Source: Macrocystis pyrifera (Eukaryota > Sar > Phaeophyceae > Laminariales > Laminariaceae). From it: a stretch of 64,000 bases of DNA. Location: assembly GCA_031763025.1 (NCBI GenBank), contig JASSKH010000026.1, forward strand, positions 8,854,408 through 8,918,407, written 5' to 3'. Numbering within the stretch: the first letter of the stretch is position 1; each line of letters starts with the position of its first letter. Made by a program: the position numbers and the translations under genes. Shown in pieces: positions 46,701-60,077 of this stretch. The notes under the pieces were generated by a model. The model saw nothing but the letters and a program-made list of their open reading frames with translations. It had not been told where the DNA came from and did no database searches.

Positions 46701-48802
46701 TTCGCCTCACACACCATGCACTTTCGACCCGGTGTCGTCAACTGCTTCGAGATTGGGCATTTGTTTTGTCAAACACCGGGAGAAGGCTCGGACGGTTGCC
46801 AGTCTTTTCGTGCAGCCCTGGTGAGGTGCGTGCAAAGCGTAAGCACGACGTATATCGCGCGCTATATACTCCCATCTTGTTTTCGCCCGTTGGGCACGGA
46901 TTCAACTTTTGTTACGTTGAGGTGTAAATATTCTCTGGCCGCACGGAGGTTCGATCCATTCCCTCCTTATCTTTGACCAGCGTGCTTTTTTTTCGTTTTT
47001 TGGTTTGGCGTTGGTCATGCGCCTCCCGTTTCCTCGTGCGCCAGGAAGAAAAAACGAACCGTGTTCGCGTTCGACAAGGACCTGAGGCGGTTAACCCTCA
47101 TGCGCCGCAGAGTCGACGAGGCGGGCGCGTCGGGGGCGATCGAAACCCGACTGCAGGACTTTCTAGAGGTAGACACGGCAGATAAGCGGTTCGCTGCCGT
47201 CGACGCCATCCTGCTAGACCCTTCGTGCTCCGGCTCGGGTATTGTCTCGGCACCTGACAGAGTTCACGAGAATCAGGGGGTGGAGGGGGAGAGCGGGGGG
47301 GGCGGGGACGGGGAGGGTCAGTCGAGGGTAGCGAGGCTGGCGGCGTTCCAGCTTGAAGGGCTTTTGAAGGCCATGTCATTCCCTCAGGTGGGAGTTGTTT
47401 GAAACGATTGATTGTGCGTCGGTCGCCGTACACACGTTCTCGTCGGGACATGTTGCGCGCGTCGTGCGTTCCCTATCGCGTAGAGCAGAACCTACGTTTT
47501 TGGTGTCGACATTTCGATGTATCGATATTGTACTTCGAAGCTGAGGTCGTGCCAGACGGGCAGTTTGAAGTGCAACACGTGCGAGAAAACTTTGCGTGCA
47601 CAACGCTGGTATTGTTAGAGTGACAGCATAGCTACTGCAGGTTTTCAAGCGCTCCTGAACGAGGAGTATTGATGACCCCCGTGTTGTTTTCGAGCGCTTC
47701 GCTGACACGCCGGGTCGTGGATCACCATCGGCTATGACGGGTCGAGCGCTGACACGCCGGGTCGTGGATCACCATCGGCTATGACGGGTCGAGCGCAAGC
47801 GTTGAACTAAAAGAGGGCCATGACTGGCTAGAGCAGCCTACGATCGAGCGTTAATACAGATTAAGCTTACCCGAGTCTTTTTTGTCTCCGCTGTTATACT
47901 CTCAGGAGCAATGCACACAATTTTTCCCATCCACTTATGAGAAGCTCTCTCACCTCCCACCCTCTCCGCGCTTTTTCTGCGCCTTTGTTTCGTGGGTGTC
48001 TTGCGATTGTGCCCCCTCCCTCCGTCTTGTTGTCCCTTAGGTTGAACGCATTTGCTACTCCACCTGCTCGGTACACGCCGAAGAAAACGAGGATGTGGTG
48101 GCCAAAGCGTTAGAACAGCAACCGGCACCCCCTCGAGTCGACCCCTCTCCCCCCAATGTTCAAGCGAAAGCGGTCGCGGAAGCTGCTACCGCTGGGAAAC
48201 TCGACCCCCCGCCCGCATCCAGAGGCAGCAGTAGCGACAACGGCAGCGGCAGCAGCGACCTTAGCGCGGAGGCCTCCCTCGCGGGCCTTAATGCGCCAGC
48301 GACTTCGGAATCGTCAGCCAAGAGTGGTGGCGGCGGTGGTGCCGCCTTTGGGTCCACCTTGGGACGCTTCAAGCTCTCGCGCTGCCTCTCGCGATGGTCG
48401 AGGCGAGGGTTGGCTGTATCCGGCTTGAGTAAGAAGCAGGCGGCGTGCATGGTGAGGACGGACCCCTTGGAAGACGAAACGAACGGATTTTTTGTTGCGG
48501 TTTTCGAGCGAGAAAACGGCGTCGCTAGCGGGGAAGGGGGAGTTGGAAAGGGAGGGGGCGTAGGGGGGGGGGGCGGGGGCGGGGGAAGGAGCGAGGTGGA
48601 AGGGAAGAAGCGCCGAAACCGGCACAAAAACCGAAAGAAAAACAAGAAAAAACGCAAGAGGGAGGAGGCTGGGGGGGACGAGGATGGCGGCGAAGACAAA
48701 GCGGTCCAAGAAAGCGAGCAAACGCAGGATTCAGCATCGATGTCGAAAGCAGCGTCGGATGGGTATCGCGAAGTTGGGGTGGGGGGCGCTGAGGTACAAT
48801 AG
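40756..48802 (+). CDS. NSUN5: NSUN5-type 28S rRNA (cytosine-C5) methyltransferase
   Basis: NSUN5/Rcm1 enzymes methylate one cytosine of large-subunit rRNA in the nucleolus using SAM. Exons: 40756-40896 (ATG; LYREAGRVLQGV), 42054-42127 (LYAMVSETLRYKPLLDRL), 43000-43108 (LYEMLLGKGTIQGGGKLK), 43651-43781, 44272-44356 (RYARVNLLTC), 44509-44562 (tentative), 45279-45372 (LLVLPSGTDLHEH), 46398-46608 (DKSSC, then SAM motif DACAAPGNKT), 47045-47387 (VFAFDKD; DPSCSGSG, motif IV Cys) and 48041-48802 (VERICYSTCSVHAEENED, the catalytic Cys motif VI; NGFFVAVFERE). All joins keep phase with GT-AG sites. The block order matches human NSUN5 throughout. About 650-670 residues against about 430 in human; the excess is a Ser/Gly-rich insert and a basic Arg/Lys-rich, then acidic tail, likely for nucleolar localisation or RNA contact. 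The stop TAG at 48800 could instead be a donor (GAG|GTACAA). Confidence 0.95.
41460..41640. repeat. Cluster of TACCAGGTA words in NSUN5 intron 1
   Basis: AT-rich stretch with at least five near-copies of ATTAATACCAGGTACTTG in 110 bp. It is the densest cluster of the palindromic GTACCAGGTAC word found across the window. Confidence 0.7.
45055..45200. repeat. Degenerate tandem repeat in an NSUN5 intron
   Basis: Three to four imperfect units with TTGCTTCCAGGTACCTGGTA or TGTTTCCAGGTGTAT, spaced about 30-60 bp, just upstream of exon 45279-45372. The CCAG groups create decoy acceptors. Confidence 0.6.
46138..46182. repeat. (GGAA)n microsatellite
   Basis: About ten GGAA or GAAG tetranucleotides inside the intron upstream of NSUN5 exon 46398-46608. 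Confidence 0.9.
47701..47794. repeat. Perfect 47-bp tandem duplication in an NSUN5 intron
   Basis: Two identical 47-bp units (47701-47747 and 47748-47794), each beginning GCTGACACGCCGGGTCGTGG and ending GGGTCGAGC. The lack of differences shows a very recent duplication. Confidence 0.95.
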
Positions 48803-51800
48803 CATTGACGTTGTTTTCGTCCAGACGACGGAAGATGTAACACACTTGAAATGCCGCTTCCTTGACGTTTCTGGTATTTGTTGCCGTTCAGCCGGATGAT
48901 AATGTGGAACTTTCTTTTTGTTCTTGTGAACCTGATTCGAAGAGCCGCCTGTACCTTGGATGGCTGCATGCCACGGCTGTAGAGGCATCTGCAACATACG
49001 TTGGTTGCCTTCTGTTGGCACTAACGTAGTTGTTCGGATGAGCTCTCCTGATGCGTGGAGTTAGGCACGTCCTAAAACCACTGGAATCTGGGAATAGCAG
49101 GCCTTGGCCTCCAGCTCGAACCGCCGCATGCCACACACTACCGTATTCACAAACCGGGAGGTCAAAATCTTCCGCAGTGAACGAACGCGAGGGCCCCCTT
49201 CAGCGGCCACTATTGTCTACCACTGCTGTAATACTAAACGCCGGCTCCAAACAATGCTGTCAACCCTGGACAGAGCACGCTCTGCTGCAGATCATGTATG
49301 GTCGAACCTAGCCTGCCGTAATGAGAAGTTGTGCAGGATCTGTATAGTTCAGTACAGATTCAACCCAGGAAATGTGTCCTACGAGCATATCATGCAGATT
49401 ATGCGGCTCCCGCTCGGCAAGATGAGTGGGTTAGATTGAGGAACATGCCTGCTCTGAAACATCTAGATGATGTCGAAGTGTGGTGCCACATCGATTTCCT
49501 GTCCGGGGTGTGGAGCCCTGTCGAGGCTTGAGACGGAAAGAGCGATCAACACGAAAGGCTACGATTAAGGGGAAAATAGCAATCAGATCCAAATTATGTT
49601 GTGTAAACATGGGGGGGCACGTATGTTTTTTGTTTTTTGGGTCCTTTCTGGGTTCGGATTACTCTATGGTACGCCGTTCTGCGTGCAGCAACGGTCGCAC
49701 GAAGCAACCCGGGCTGCCGGGTCTCTCGACAAGTGCCCGAACTAAACTGCAACACCGGTGGCCGGGACCCCCCCCCCCCCCTTCTTGCATACGATGAGCG
49801 TACAGAAGACAACGTTGTGCAGACGTTGAACAATGTAGCACCACCATTATACGCACCGAATTGAGAGGTTGTCGACGCCTTGTGGGGTTTTGCTACACTG
49901 TTCGACGTCTCCACAAGCGTTTTTTTACGCCCAAGTCATGCAAGGGGGGGGGGGGTCCCGGCCACCTGTAAGTTGGAGTTGTACGGCAAGCGCGCAGCGA
50001 CACTCTCACATATTCGTGCTGCTGCGCGCAGACACTGAGACGGGTGGTAAGACCGGACTCGCCGCTATACCGGCAACAACCTGGTCCTTAAACGGGTGTT
50101 GGCATAGCAGTAGAAACAAGAATACGGTTTCAGATCTGAATTCTCCGTAAGAAGCCAAAACGTTCGTCTAGCGAGTACCAATTTTATTGAAAACTGAAAA
50201 GTACACGTCAGCTGTGAGTTCAACCGATCAGTCGATGCTCATCTTTGCAAGCTGCGTGGTAACCGTTCGCGCGTTTTTCGCTTTTTCCTCGCGACTGAAT
50301 ACTGGCCGGCGACTCTCCTCTGGATGCTACCAGGGTCGAGGGGACGATAATACTTGGAAGGAACGATTTCCACTGCAGGGCTCATCTACGGTAGGTATGG
50401 TAGACCCCATCTCTGTGTATGCTCTGTTTTCAACCGATGGTAGACTTTCCAAGACCGACACCTTGGGCACGGAGGCCTGCACTGCATTATAGGTTTCACG
50501 AGGGTACAGACCCAAGCTAAAAATTCTTCCAGTTAATTTCAGGGCCCATGCCGGGTCATGTTCAGCGAAGCACGTGCTTGGAGTGTGTCAGCAAAATTAG
50601 CGCAAGACAATACCACGTACGTGCAATTTATCAATTTATCGGGAGCTGCGTATGTACGACATTTCACGTACAGCAAAGTACAGCGTGCGACAATCGCCAA
50701 AGCAAACTACCTGTGGGATGCTCGGTACAGCACACATTCGAGACAGTCTTGCGACCGCGGACTATCACACTTTATGGCGATAAGTTAATATGAAGAAAAC
50801 ATCAACAACACACAACAGAAGTGTTCCGGCACGTGGACTGCGGGGTTCGAGTACAGGCGGGGATTTTCGTACAACACACAGTTGCCATCCGGGTAGAGGC
50901 AATTCAAAAGATGAAGCGAAGGCCGTTACAGTATGAAACGTACCGCCCGGTTTGTCATAATTTTCCAATACGTTTCTACCAATTGTTGCAAGTGAAATAT
51001 ATCGCACACAATTTGGAAAAAAATGGTTCCAGCCAGAAGGTATGACATACGCACTATTGACGGATTTGCTGTGTCTGTGCGGCACACCATCCATGCCGCA
51101 CGGCTTGCTTAAATCAACGTCAACGCGGCACTAAAAAACACTCAGAAAGGAAAACGTGGGGCACAGGCTGCTGTATTATTAACGAACACACCATAATACT
51201 TATGTTTATTTCAAGGGCATACTGTATACGCTTCTACTCATATTACAATACGGGCTACAAAACTACTCACAGAGCCGAAGTGCTCTCCACCAGAGTGCCA
51301 TATCCCTTGAAATTAAACTGAGAACACGTCAGCATCGTGTTTTTACGGCCATTTACACTCCCACGTACGTATACGATGCGGCGCGGCACGGGTCGCCCCC
51401 CCCGTCCACCACTCCTTGACCGCGTGGTGGTCCGTCTACTCGTACATCGCTGGCTTCGTCAGGGGCAAAAACTACCCATCACTGCGCGGCAACGGCACCC
51501 AGAGTTATCATCTACGAATCGCTCGAGCCATCGAGCACTAAAAAAAAGGGTCACACTACGGTCGAAGGAAGCGCGCGCCCGCCCTTCCTTGCCAGGTGAG
51601 GTGCAGGGTTCGTGCTACGCTACGGCTTTTAGCAGTGGCACAAGCGAGCGGCGTTGCTCCCAGGAACAAGAAGCGGGGGTGACGATGCCCTCCTCGCGAA
51701 GACCGCGTCGAGTGGCGAAGGCGTCAAACGGCAAACTCTACGCCGCTCTTAAAAATACCACTCTTTGGTGACCTGCCAAATACCGGCACCGACTCCTGCC

Positions 51801-52124
51801 AAAATCTTTCCCCCCCTAACACAGCCCAGCCGCCCCCCCCCCACCGCACCCCCAACCCCTCACGTTTGGAAACCCCCTTGCCAACAGCCGCATAACTAAC
51901 GCGCGGAGCACCACCGATAGCCCACCCTCCGCGCCCCCCTCCCTCGTCCTTCCCTCCCCACGAACCCCTGCTACGCGGCATCCTACCCCACGACACGATC
52001 TTCCGATGGCAGACCCCGAACCAACGCCGGAGGTCTCAACCCCTCTCGCACCACCTCTGTAAACACGTCGTCCGCCTCGTTACCGCTGCGGCCCCCGCTT
52101 GCAACTCGGTCCCCGGCCTCCCTC
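48803..52124. other. Intergenic stretch between two convergent genes
   Basis: No gene recognised. 49590-49680 resembles the interior of the MITE at 12445-12559 (GTAAACATGGGGGG, then TGGGTCCTTTCTGGGTTC), and 45590-45640 is a further degenerate copy. The 51770-52120 part is C-rich. A 50187-50492 (+) open frame of about 100 codons has no recognisable similarity. Confidence 0.4.
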
Positions 52125-53469
52125 TTACCCCCCCGAATTCATGGCAGCCTCCCGCCACTCCCTCAGTGCGAGGGTAAACCGCACCGCGCCGAGTCGGGAA
52201 GACCTCGCGCTCCCCACGTATTCCTCGGCGACGCAGTCCACGGCCCCGCAGTAGACGAAGGGCCTCCCCTTGGCCCTGGCGAAGAGCACCAAATGGGGGG
52301 CTTGCGCCGGTTTCTCCCCCTCCCTATCCCCCCCCCCTGCTCCCCGTTCTTCTTCGCCGGAAGCGTCAAGCTGAGTATTTGTGTCCTGTGTCGCCGTCCT
52401 CGCCGTGCCCGCGCCTGTGCTCTCTGCAGTGGAGGTGGGGTCGTCTTCGGGTAGCCCGCCCAGGATCGAGGAAGGCGTACCTGACGCATCGGCCAGCCGC
52501 TGCAGAAACTTCCCGACAGAGTCGCTCCCGTCGTCCGCTGACGCTGCCGCCACCGGCTTCTCGTTTCTCAATGATCCGCCCCCTTCACCACCAGAGGTGC
52601 CGGTACCGGTTTCGGTTCTGAGATCGGTTCCGCTTCGGAGTGTCTGCTGCTGCTGCTGCTGTTGCTGCCATTCCGCCGCCTCCAGGTCAACCCTGGTAGC
52701 GTCCGAAGAAAGCTTCCCCTGGAGGTACCACGCCGCGGCGGAGCCACTCTCGTCCAGAAACCCGCTGTCGGTCAGGGCAACATGACACGTAAAGCGGAGG
52801 GAAGACGCACCGTGAGCAGAAGGGAATAGGGGATGGGGTGGGGTGGGTGGGGGGTGTACTCTTGTCGTGCATGGTCGTAGTCGTATGACCATGGACCTTC
52901 TCATCCCTATACTGCAGGGACGGAGCACGGTGGGGTGGGATGGGTTGGGTGGGAATAGGTGGAGTGAGGGGGGAGGGGTGGCGGAAAATCGGCAAAAACT
53001 CACGAAAGACGCATGCAGGAGCGCGTGCCTACTTTCAACTCAGGAGGCGAGGTAAAGGGGCGGAAGGGTATCACCACTTCATAATTTCCACCGCGTTTGA
53101 GGTGGTGAGACACATTCTGGTAATCAGGGCAGGGCTACGCACGCGCACACGGCGTTGTCCACCCTCACCGAACAGCAAGCTCGGTCAGTAACACGAAAAA
53201 ACAAACTCAGGTTGAGCGGCCCACACCCGTGATCGCTTTCATGGTGGGCACGTGATATAACATGGGAGAGGCAACTCTCTCGCCGAAACAGGAAAAATCT
53301 TCCTTGATGCAGAACGCCAGGCGAGGCCTATCCAGCTGCTTGGACTGCGCAACTCATCGAAGGGACGCGAGCGCGGAGAGTCATTCTCGAACCAGTACAG
53401 ACAACATTCCGTGGATTTTTTCATACTCGCTGAGGTTGGAAGGTGCTTCGCTTATCCCCTTCCGGTCCT

Positions 53470-53561
<92 letters not shown>

Positions 53562-56500
53562 CTCTCCCATCACCCCGACCCTATGCCGCACAACCACGCA
53601 TGGAACCTCCAACATTGTTTTTACTCCTGTTCAAATATACTTTAGGCTTCAGCCTATCAAACGTACCTTGCGTGCTCGCGCTCTTTCGCCGTGCCCCCGC
53701 AATTCATGAGAAGGGCGTACCCGTTTCCGAACTCCACGAAGCTCTGGTGCCGATCAAACCTTAAAACGGTGGGCAGCTCGCCGCTCGTGGGCATCTCGCC
53801 GGTTGGGTAGATGCACGCCCTGAACGTGTTCGCCCGGAGCGCAAGCACGCCCGAAACGCGCACACAGACACAACACCAAACACAAGAAAAGAGGAAACCA
53901 CAGGCGAGTGAGTGCAGAGAAGGGCGAGACCGAGGCTACATGAGACATCTGCGGTGAGCACCGCAACCACGGGCAAGAGCAAAACACCTGGTAAAACTAA
54001 AATGGGACAAAAGCGGAAACGCAACAAAACAAAACGATCCGTCCGACGAACACCTCTCTGTGCGTTGTTCCACAGACGCGAAAAAAAGCAACCAAGAAGC
54101 GAGCAGTCGGGACTGGAAGCTACCCCGGAGGGCCGCTTTGGGGGGGGGGGGGGGATACTGGCAAAACTCCGACAACACGGACATCGCTGGGGAGATTTAG
54201 CATGAAACAAAAAACGTCAACACCTTCCCATTCCCAATCCCCCCCCCTTCTCCCCTCCCGCCCGTCTCGAAAGGGATGCGTGGTCAATGATCAAATAACT
54301 AAGGCAAGCAACACATGAGTACGTCCCCCCCCTCTCCCCTTCCGCCTCCCTGACTGCACAGCCCTCCCCGCCGCACCCCCACATACTATCGTACCTGACA
54401 ACACCTTCCTTCGTAAGGCCGGGCAGCGCGCGACCGAGCCAGTTCTTCCCCAGGCCTTCCTCGTCGAGCAGCACCTTAGAAACGTCGATCATCGTCACAC
54501 CGAGCATCTGCTTCCGGACCATGCGCTCGTGCCGCGAACCGCCGGCCTTCACTCTCTGCCCCCCCGTTCTCTTCCTCCCCGCCTGCTGCTCCAGCGCACT
54601 ACCCGAGTTGCGTGGGGTGTAAGAGGGGAGCGTCTGGGTCGTCTGGACGAGCGCCGGAGGTTGGGTGGGGTTGGGTTGGGTTTGCATTGCAGCGGGAAAG
54701 GATCAATAAAAAGGGTTAGCTGAACGCCTCCCCAGAGGTTTCTATCTTGTGCGTTTGGGTTACGCACGATCTCGCCGATTCAAAGGACCGGGTACAAAAT
54801 GCTACGAGCTGGATGCATATGACACGCTGTTTTCGTGGTTGCCTCGAGAGTCCAGGTGCGGCCAGCACAAGACAGAAATGCTGCCCCTGTATATTGCCTT
54901 CAGGAGAAACGCCCGGGGCTCGTGGTTTTGGGTCTCCGATTCGATTCCGCTGCTCTGGGGAAGATGAGCAAGCAAACGCAGGTAAAGCAACCTGCTACTC
55001 GGATCGCGGATGTTTTTGTTCGTTGGCTCTTCCGCATGGCGTACACATTACGGAAAGAGAAAGTGCTCCTTGCGCGATATCCATAGCGGTAAGTAGATAG
55101 GGGTAAATAAGAACCGACAGTTTCTTGTGTTTTTTCGCGTAATACTTCTCACCACGAGGCCGTGAGAACGGTGGTCGTACGCGAAGGTGCTGTACAGGCT
55201 TTCCATCCGCTCTGCGGGGACCTGTTTCCGCCAAGCAGAGAATCGAGGTCAGCGCCGACGGTGGGAGAGAAAAACAAAACAAAAAAAAGATTGGTATGAC
55301 AGAACGACGAGTGTTACATACGTGTGTTACTCGCTGACGGAGTACTCGTACTATGTACGCATAATCGGGTTCACGCATTACTGCTGTGTAATTCTAGTAC
55401 AGTGTTAGTCGGCAGCAACAACTGTTAAGATCAGCTCCGTTTTCTACGCACGAGCGGGAAAACTTCAACGTATGTGCCACGGGAAACCATCAACACGCTG
55501 GTAATAGTGTTTTTTCTTTGACGACAAACCACGTGCGGAGTGGAGTGGCCGGCGACGATTCGACGAAATATAATTACCTGACGCGTGAAACTGGTCGCCC
55601 ATCACGTTTACATCAGCAACAGCGGCAACAACACCACCACCGCCATCACTTCCACCGTCCCGTCGTAATTAACAACGCCCACAACACCACCGAAATCACC
55701 GGCATCAGCGTCGTCATCATCATGCCCGTCATTATCAGCTACAACAACGAGCGAGACACAGCCTTGCGAATTACCCAAAAGTCACCGGCCAATCCACAAG
55801 CCTACCGTGAAACACGCAAGGTAACACACGGGTGAAAAGATAACACACGGGTGAAAAGATAACACACGGGTGATAAGATAACACACGGGTGATGATACAA
55901 CACACGGGTGATAATATAACACACGGGTGATAATATAACACACGGGTGATAAAGACAACACGCAGGTGATGAGACAAAAACACCGGTTACAAGATGACAC
56001 AACCCCTGGGACGAATTCCCGAGCCGAGTTTCTCCAAAACATGCCCTAAGGGAAGGCACACACGGCGAAGATGGTGGTTTTGGGAAGAACTCGTCGAGAT
56101 GTTTCCATGGGCGCGTCGCTCGATGTTTAAACTCTCCTCTCCCCATTGTCAAGAAAATTAGCTTCGAAACTCGTCCCAAGGGGGGGTGTTATCTTATCAC
56201 CCTAGTGTGATAGTCTTATACGGTAGGAGTTACAGAATACTGCGCGTAGCACCTGCGGGGCTAGTTCCCGGTGAACAAGGAGTGTCGCCCGAGCGTCCAG
56301 AGCTGCGTAGCGCTTTTGTCTTCCAGATAGCGGCCTGTTGCCCCAGTCAGAGCACTGCTCGCTCTTGTCCAAAGGCTTGCCTGGTTCGCACAAGCACGCC
56401 AACAACTTTTTTCGCAGCGTTAGCGGGATGTCAGCGACAGTCCCCCCGTGAGGTACAGAATACCTATCTACTACCACAAGAACATGAGCTGTAGAAATAT

Positions 56501-57823
56501 AGACAACCTGGGACAATGGGCGCCAACAAGGACAAGCTGAGGTTTCGACAGGAAAGTCAAGAAGTTATTAAGCGTTTATATGGAAGCTAGTGTAGAACGC
56601 ACCGACACAACAGCAAGACATCTGTTTCGTACTACAAACAATACCTCAATAGTGTCGCGTGCAATTGTACTACCGTGCGTTACCGTGTGTTGCGATATAT
56701 ATATATATTTCCCACGGCGGCGCAATAAGCATGGTACTGTCGCGCACGGAAGCACGGAGCAAAGGATGCCGCAACATTTTTGTTTTACGGTCCACTAGCA
56801 CAGCGGTTCTCGCCGCACCACCTGCGCCACACCCGTTACTGCAGCCGTATAGACGAGACGGAGGCAGTTGTGCGATACTGTACCCTGCCATATACAACGA
56901 TATCGCGTTGTGCCGTACAGTACCGTGCGGTAACCGAAGCCGTAACACTTCATACACGGATTTCATTGTATTGTGGCGATGAGTCAATGTGAGAACAACA
57001 ACACCAACTTAATACTGTACCGTGTTGCGAAACACCGCGCCGTGTCGCGCTGTACCGCCCCGAATCGTACGGTACCGCATCGCGTCGCGCCGTTATGTGT
57101 CATACCATACCAGCTTGTGCGGTACCGTGCCGTAAACGCATGTAGTTTACCTGAACGTGCCATGCCACACCGTGCAGTACCGTACCGTCCCGCACAGTGT
57201 ACTGCTGTATCGGACTACACCGTGACATGCCGTACCGTGGCATACCGTGTCATACCATACCATACCGCCACACTCTGCATCGTCCCACACCTTGCCGTCC
57301 TATACCGTATAGTACCGTACCGCACAGTACCGCACCACACTACAATACGACACCATACCGTACGGACAACATACTACGCCAAACCATATCGTGCAACGCT
57401 GTACCGTGCCCCACCATTCCATACTCTACCGTACAATCCCGTACCGTGCCACACGATACCATACCGTGCCCGAAGCGTGAAATTCAGCTGATACAATTGC
57501 AGCACCCGGCGCAACAGCTAATAAAAGGCAGGCTCACCAAGAACGAGGTTGCACAGGCGGCTGAGGGAGCTCTTCTCTTCCGACGGCTTTCCACGCAAAG
57601 ATGAGGCGTTGCTCGCCACATGACACAGGTTAACCACGCCGCAGACCCTCCGGAAGGACGGGATGTGAGGGTACGACCGCACTAAGCTCTGAAAGTCCGC
57701 CTTTTTTGTTTTACACATTCGAAATTTTGATGGGGGAGGGGGGCGGGCAGGGAGGGGGGGGAGTGCTGAGTTTTTCATTGGAAAACATTTTTTTTTGCGT
57801 GTTTGTCTTTTTGAAAAGGAGAA

Positions 57824-57860
<37 letters not shown>

Positions 57861-58923
57861 ACAGGGGGGGCAATCTGCGCGTGACCGGCTACTGGCGTTG
57901 AACCAAAAAATGGTTTACTGTATTGTCTCACGCAGTATTCAAGAGGAAAGCACCTGTCTAAACAGATGAGCCGGAAACAAGCACATATCACGCTGTCCCA
58001 AAGTCTAGGACCGTTTGTATTCAATAATAGTACACAGATGGTCCTCATATTTCGATACAGTGGTGCCCGGGAGGCTACAGGTTACAGGCTCTAGGAACCA
58101 AACCCCTTTCTCAAGTTTTCAAGCCCAGGCAACGTTTTCGAGGCTGGTGCTTGGTTTTCGTGCATTTGACGAAAAAAACTACGGGAAAAGAAAAGGTGCC
58201 GACTCCCCAAACAAACACAAAAGCGAAAATGCGCCCAATTGGCGGGTGCGACCGAAAGATGAACAAAGAAAACATTACCTCGGGACGACGACATGGCCTG
58301 TGGCTCGTTCGTAGTCGCACTGCCTGCACGCGGGCCAATCAGATCACGCGATGCCGCGACATTCTTCCCTAGGCATGCCAGTAGATTTTTTTTTGATTGA
58401 CAGACGACGGACACTTTCGCGTCTGGCAACTGCAAAAGGGCAAACAGGGCGACGACGGCGACTCTTCTCCCGCTGGTGAAACGCCTCGCTCTATCAAAAA
58501 CCGCCCAGCGGCTGAATCGAAACATATAGCAGTCCCTGCGCAGCAGGATACTTGTAATCGTCGTCAACTTGCGGGCGATGGTGGACGGCGTATGACAGAC
58601 GCTTCAGGACAAACTCAAAAAGGGGTCCCTATGTATTTTCTGTGCCGTCAAGACCGAAAGCTCGCATCCAGCTCGAAATTACCTTGGGACCCAAGCCGAC
58701 CTTCACCACGCCAGGCGAGCCCAGCACCCCCCCCAGCGCCTCCTCCAACAATGCCTCCATTTTCGTGAGACGGGATGATCGGTCCGCCTCCCCGGTCGCG
58801 ACCGACGGAGACCCCATGGCTGGGTCCCCATTCACAACTGCTCCCTTCGGCCGACAAACGTGCAGCATGTCGACGATGTATGTGCGGTCCCCCGCCGCCA
58901 GCTGCATCAGGCACACTTTTGTC

Positions 58924-58954
<31 letters not shown>

Positions 58955-60042
58955 GTTTGGTTTGGTTTTTTGAGCAGCCAGGGGGGAAGCGGGCGGGGGT
59001 AGGAGGGGAGTAGGGGGGGGAGGGGAAGGGCGGGGGGGGGGGGGAGGAGGGGGAGGGGGGGGGGGGGGCGTGAGGGATAAAAAGCGCAAGAGGGGGTACA
59101 AAACGCGGGGTCAAAATGATGCCAAAGGAGGGAACAGCAACGACAGCTCAAGCAACTTATTGGGGACGATGCACATGAAACAAACACGGGGGGTCGCCTG
59201 CACAGCAGTAATCACTTTCAGCAGACACGCCATACCTTTTACGTACTACAGTATTACGGGGGACCATAGTAAATAGGACCTACGGTACACACAAAAACCT
59301 ATATATTTACCTATTTTTACTCACAATATTTGGTCCTATTTACTATGGCCCCCCGTAATACGGCGTACCAAGACTTTATTTATTCTCAAAAATATTTAGT
59401 ATTCTCGTCTCTTTCTTGTCTACATATTTCCGCACACGATCGAAGCCGGCATGTAGACGTCCTTCAACGCACGCAGCGCGAGCCTAGCAAGCAGAAGGGC
59501 CCCTTCGTTCCACCAGACACAATACCGTCAAAAACGGACCACCAGGTATACCGCTGCTTGTAATAAAAAAAAGAGTACAAAAGAAAAATGCACGCCATTT
59601 CCTACACCGGGGGGGGGGGGGGGGGTGTACTCGATAGGAGAGATGTACTCGATATCATGCATGGCCGTAGTCGTATGACCATAGACCCTCGCATCCCTAC
59701 AATGCCGGGACGGAGCATGTCGGGTTTTCACCGACCAGGCAGACATTGCTTGCACCAAGCGCGAAGCGCCGTGAGGTGTCCGGCGAGTCGCATGAAGGGT
59801 GAGCTGCATCCTACTAAGAACCGCTTGTGAGGCGGACTTTCTTGCATATGGATGACAGCTTCAATGAGTTAGTTTAATTTCCGGTGTGGCCACTTCCAGA
59901 GACAGCAATGGGAGTACTATGTAACTGCCTCTTGGGTGCCGTACCTTGAACACTACGTGATACGATCAATTCCCTTGTGCAGAGTAAAGGTTCTTTACTT
60001 CGCACAAATGATCTAACTCGACGACCAGCTGTGGGCGACCGC

Positions 60043-60077
<35 letters not shown>

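Noticed and set aside
46945-46975. GGTTCGATCC, a B-box-like word that could mark a tRNA gene
   Set aside because: Flanking bases do not form a T stem, and no D arm, anticodon arm or acceptor stem can be folded around it.
53411-53764. Open frames with 30 or more Pro or Gly
   Set aside because: They are translations of the 87-base C-run in an intron.
56973-57604. 172- and 135-codon frames rich in Tyr, Arg, Pro and His
   Set aside because: They are translations of the TACCGT-rich repeat inside an intron of the opposite-strand exonuclease gene.
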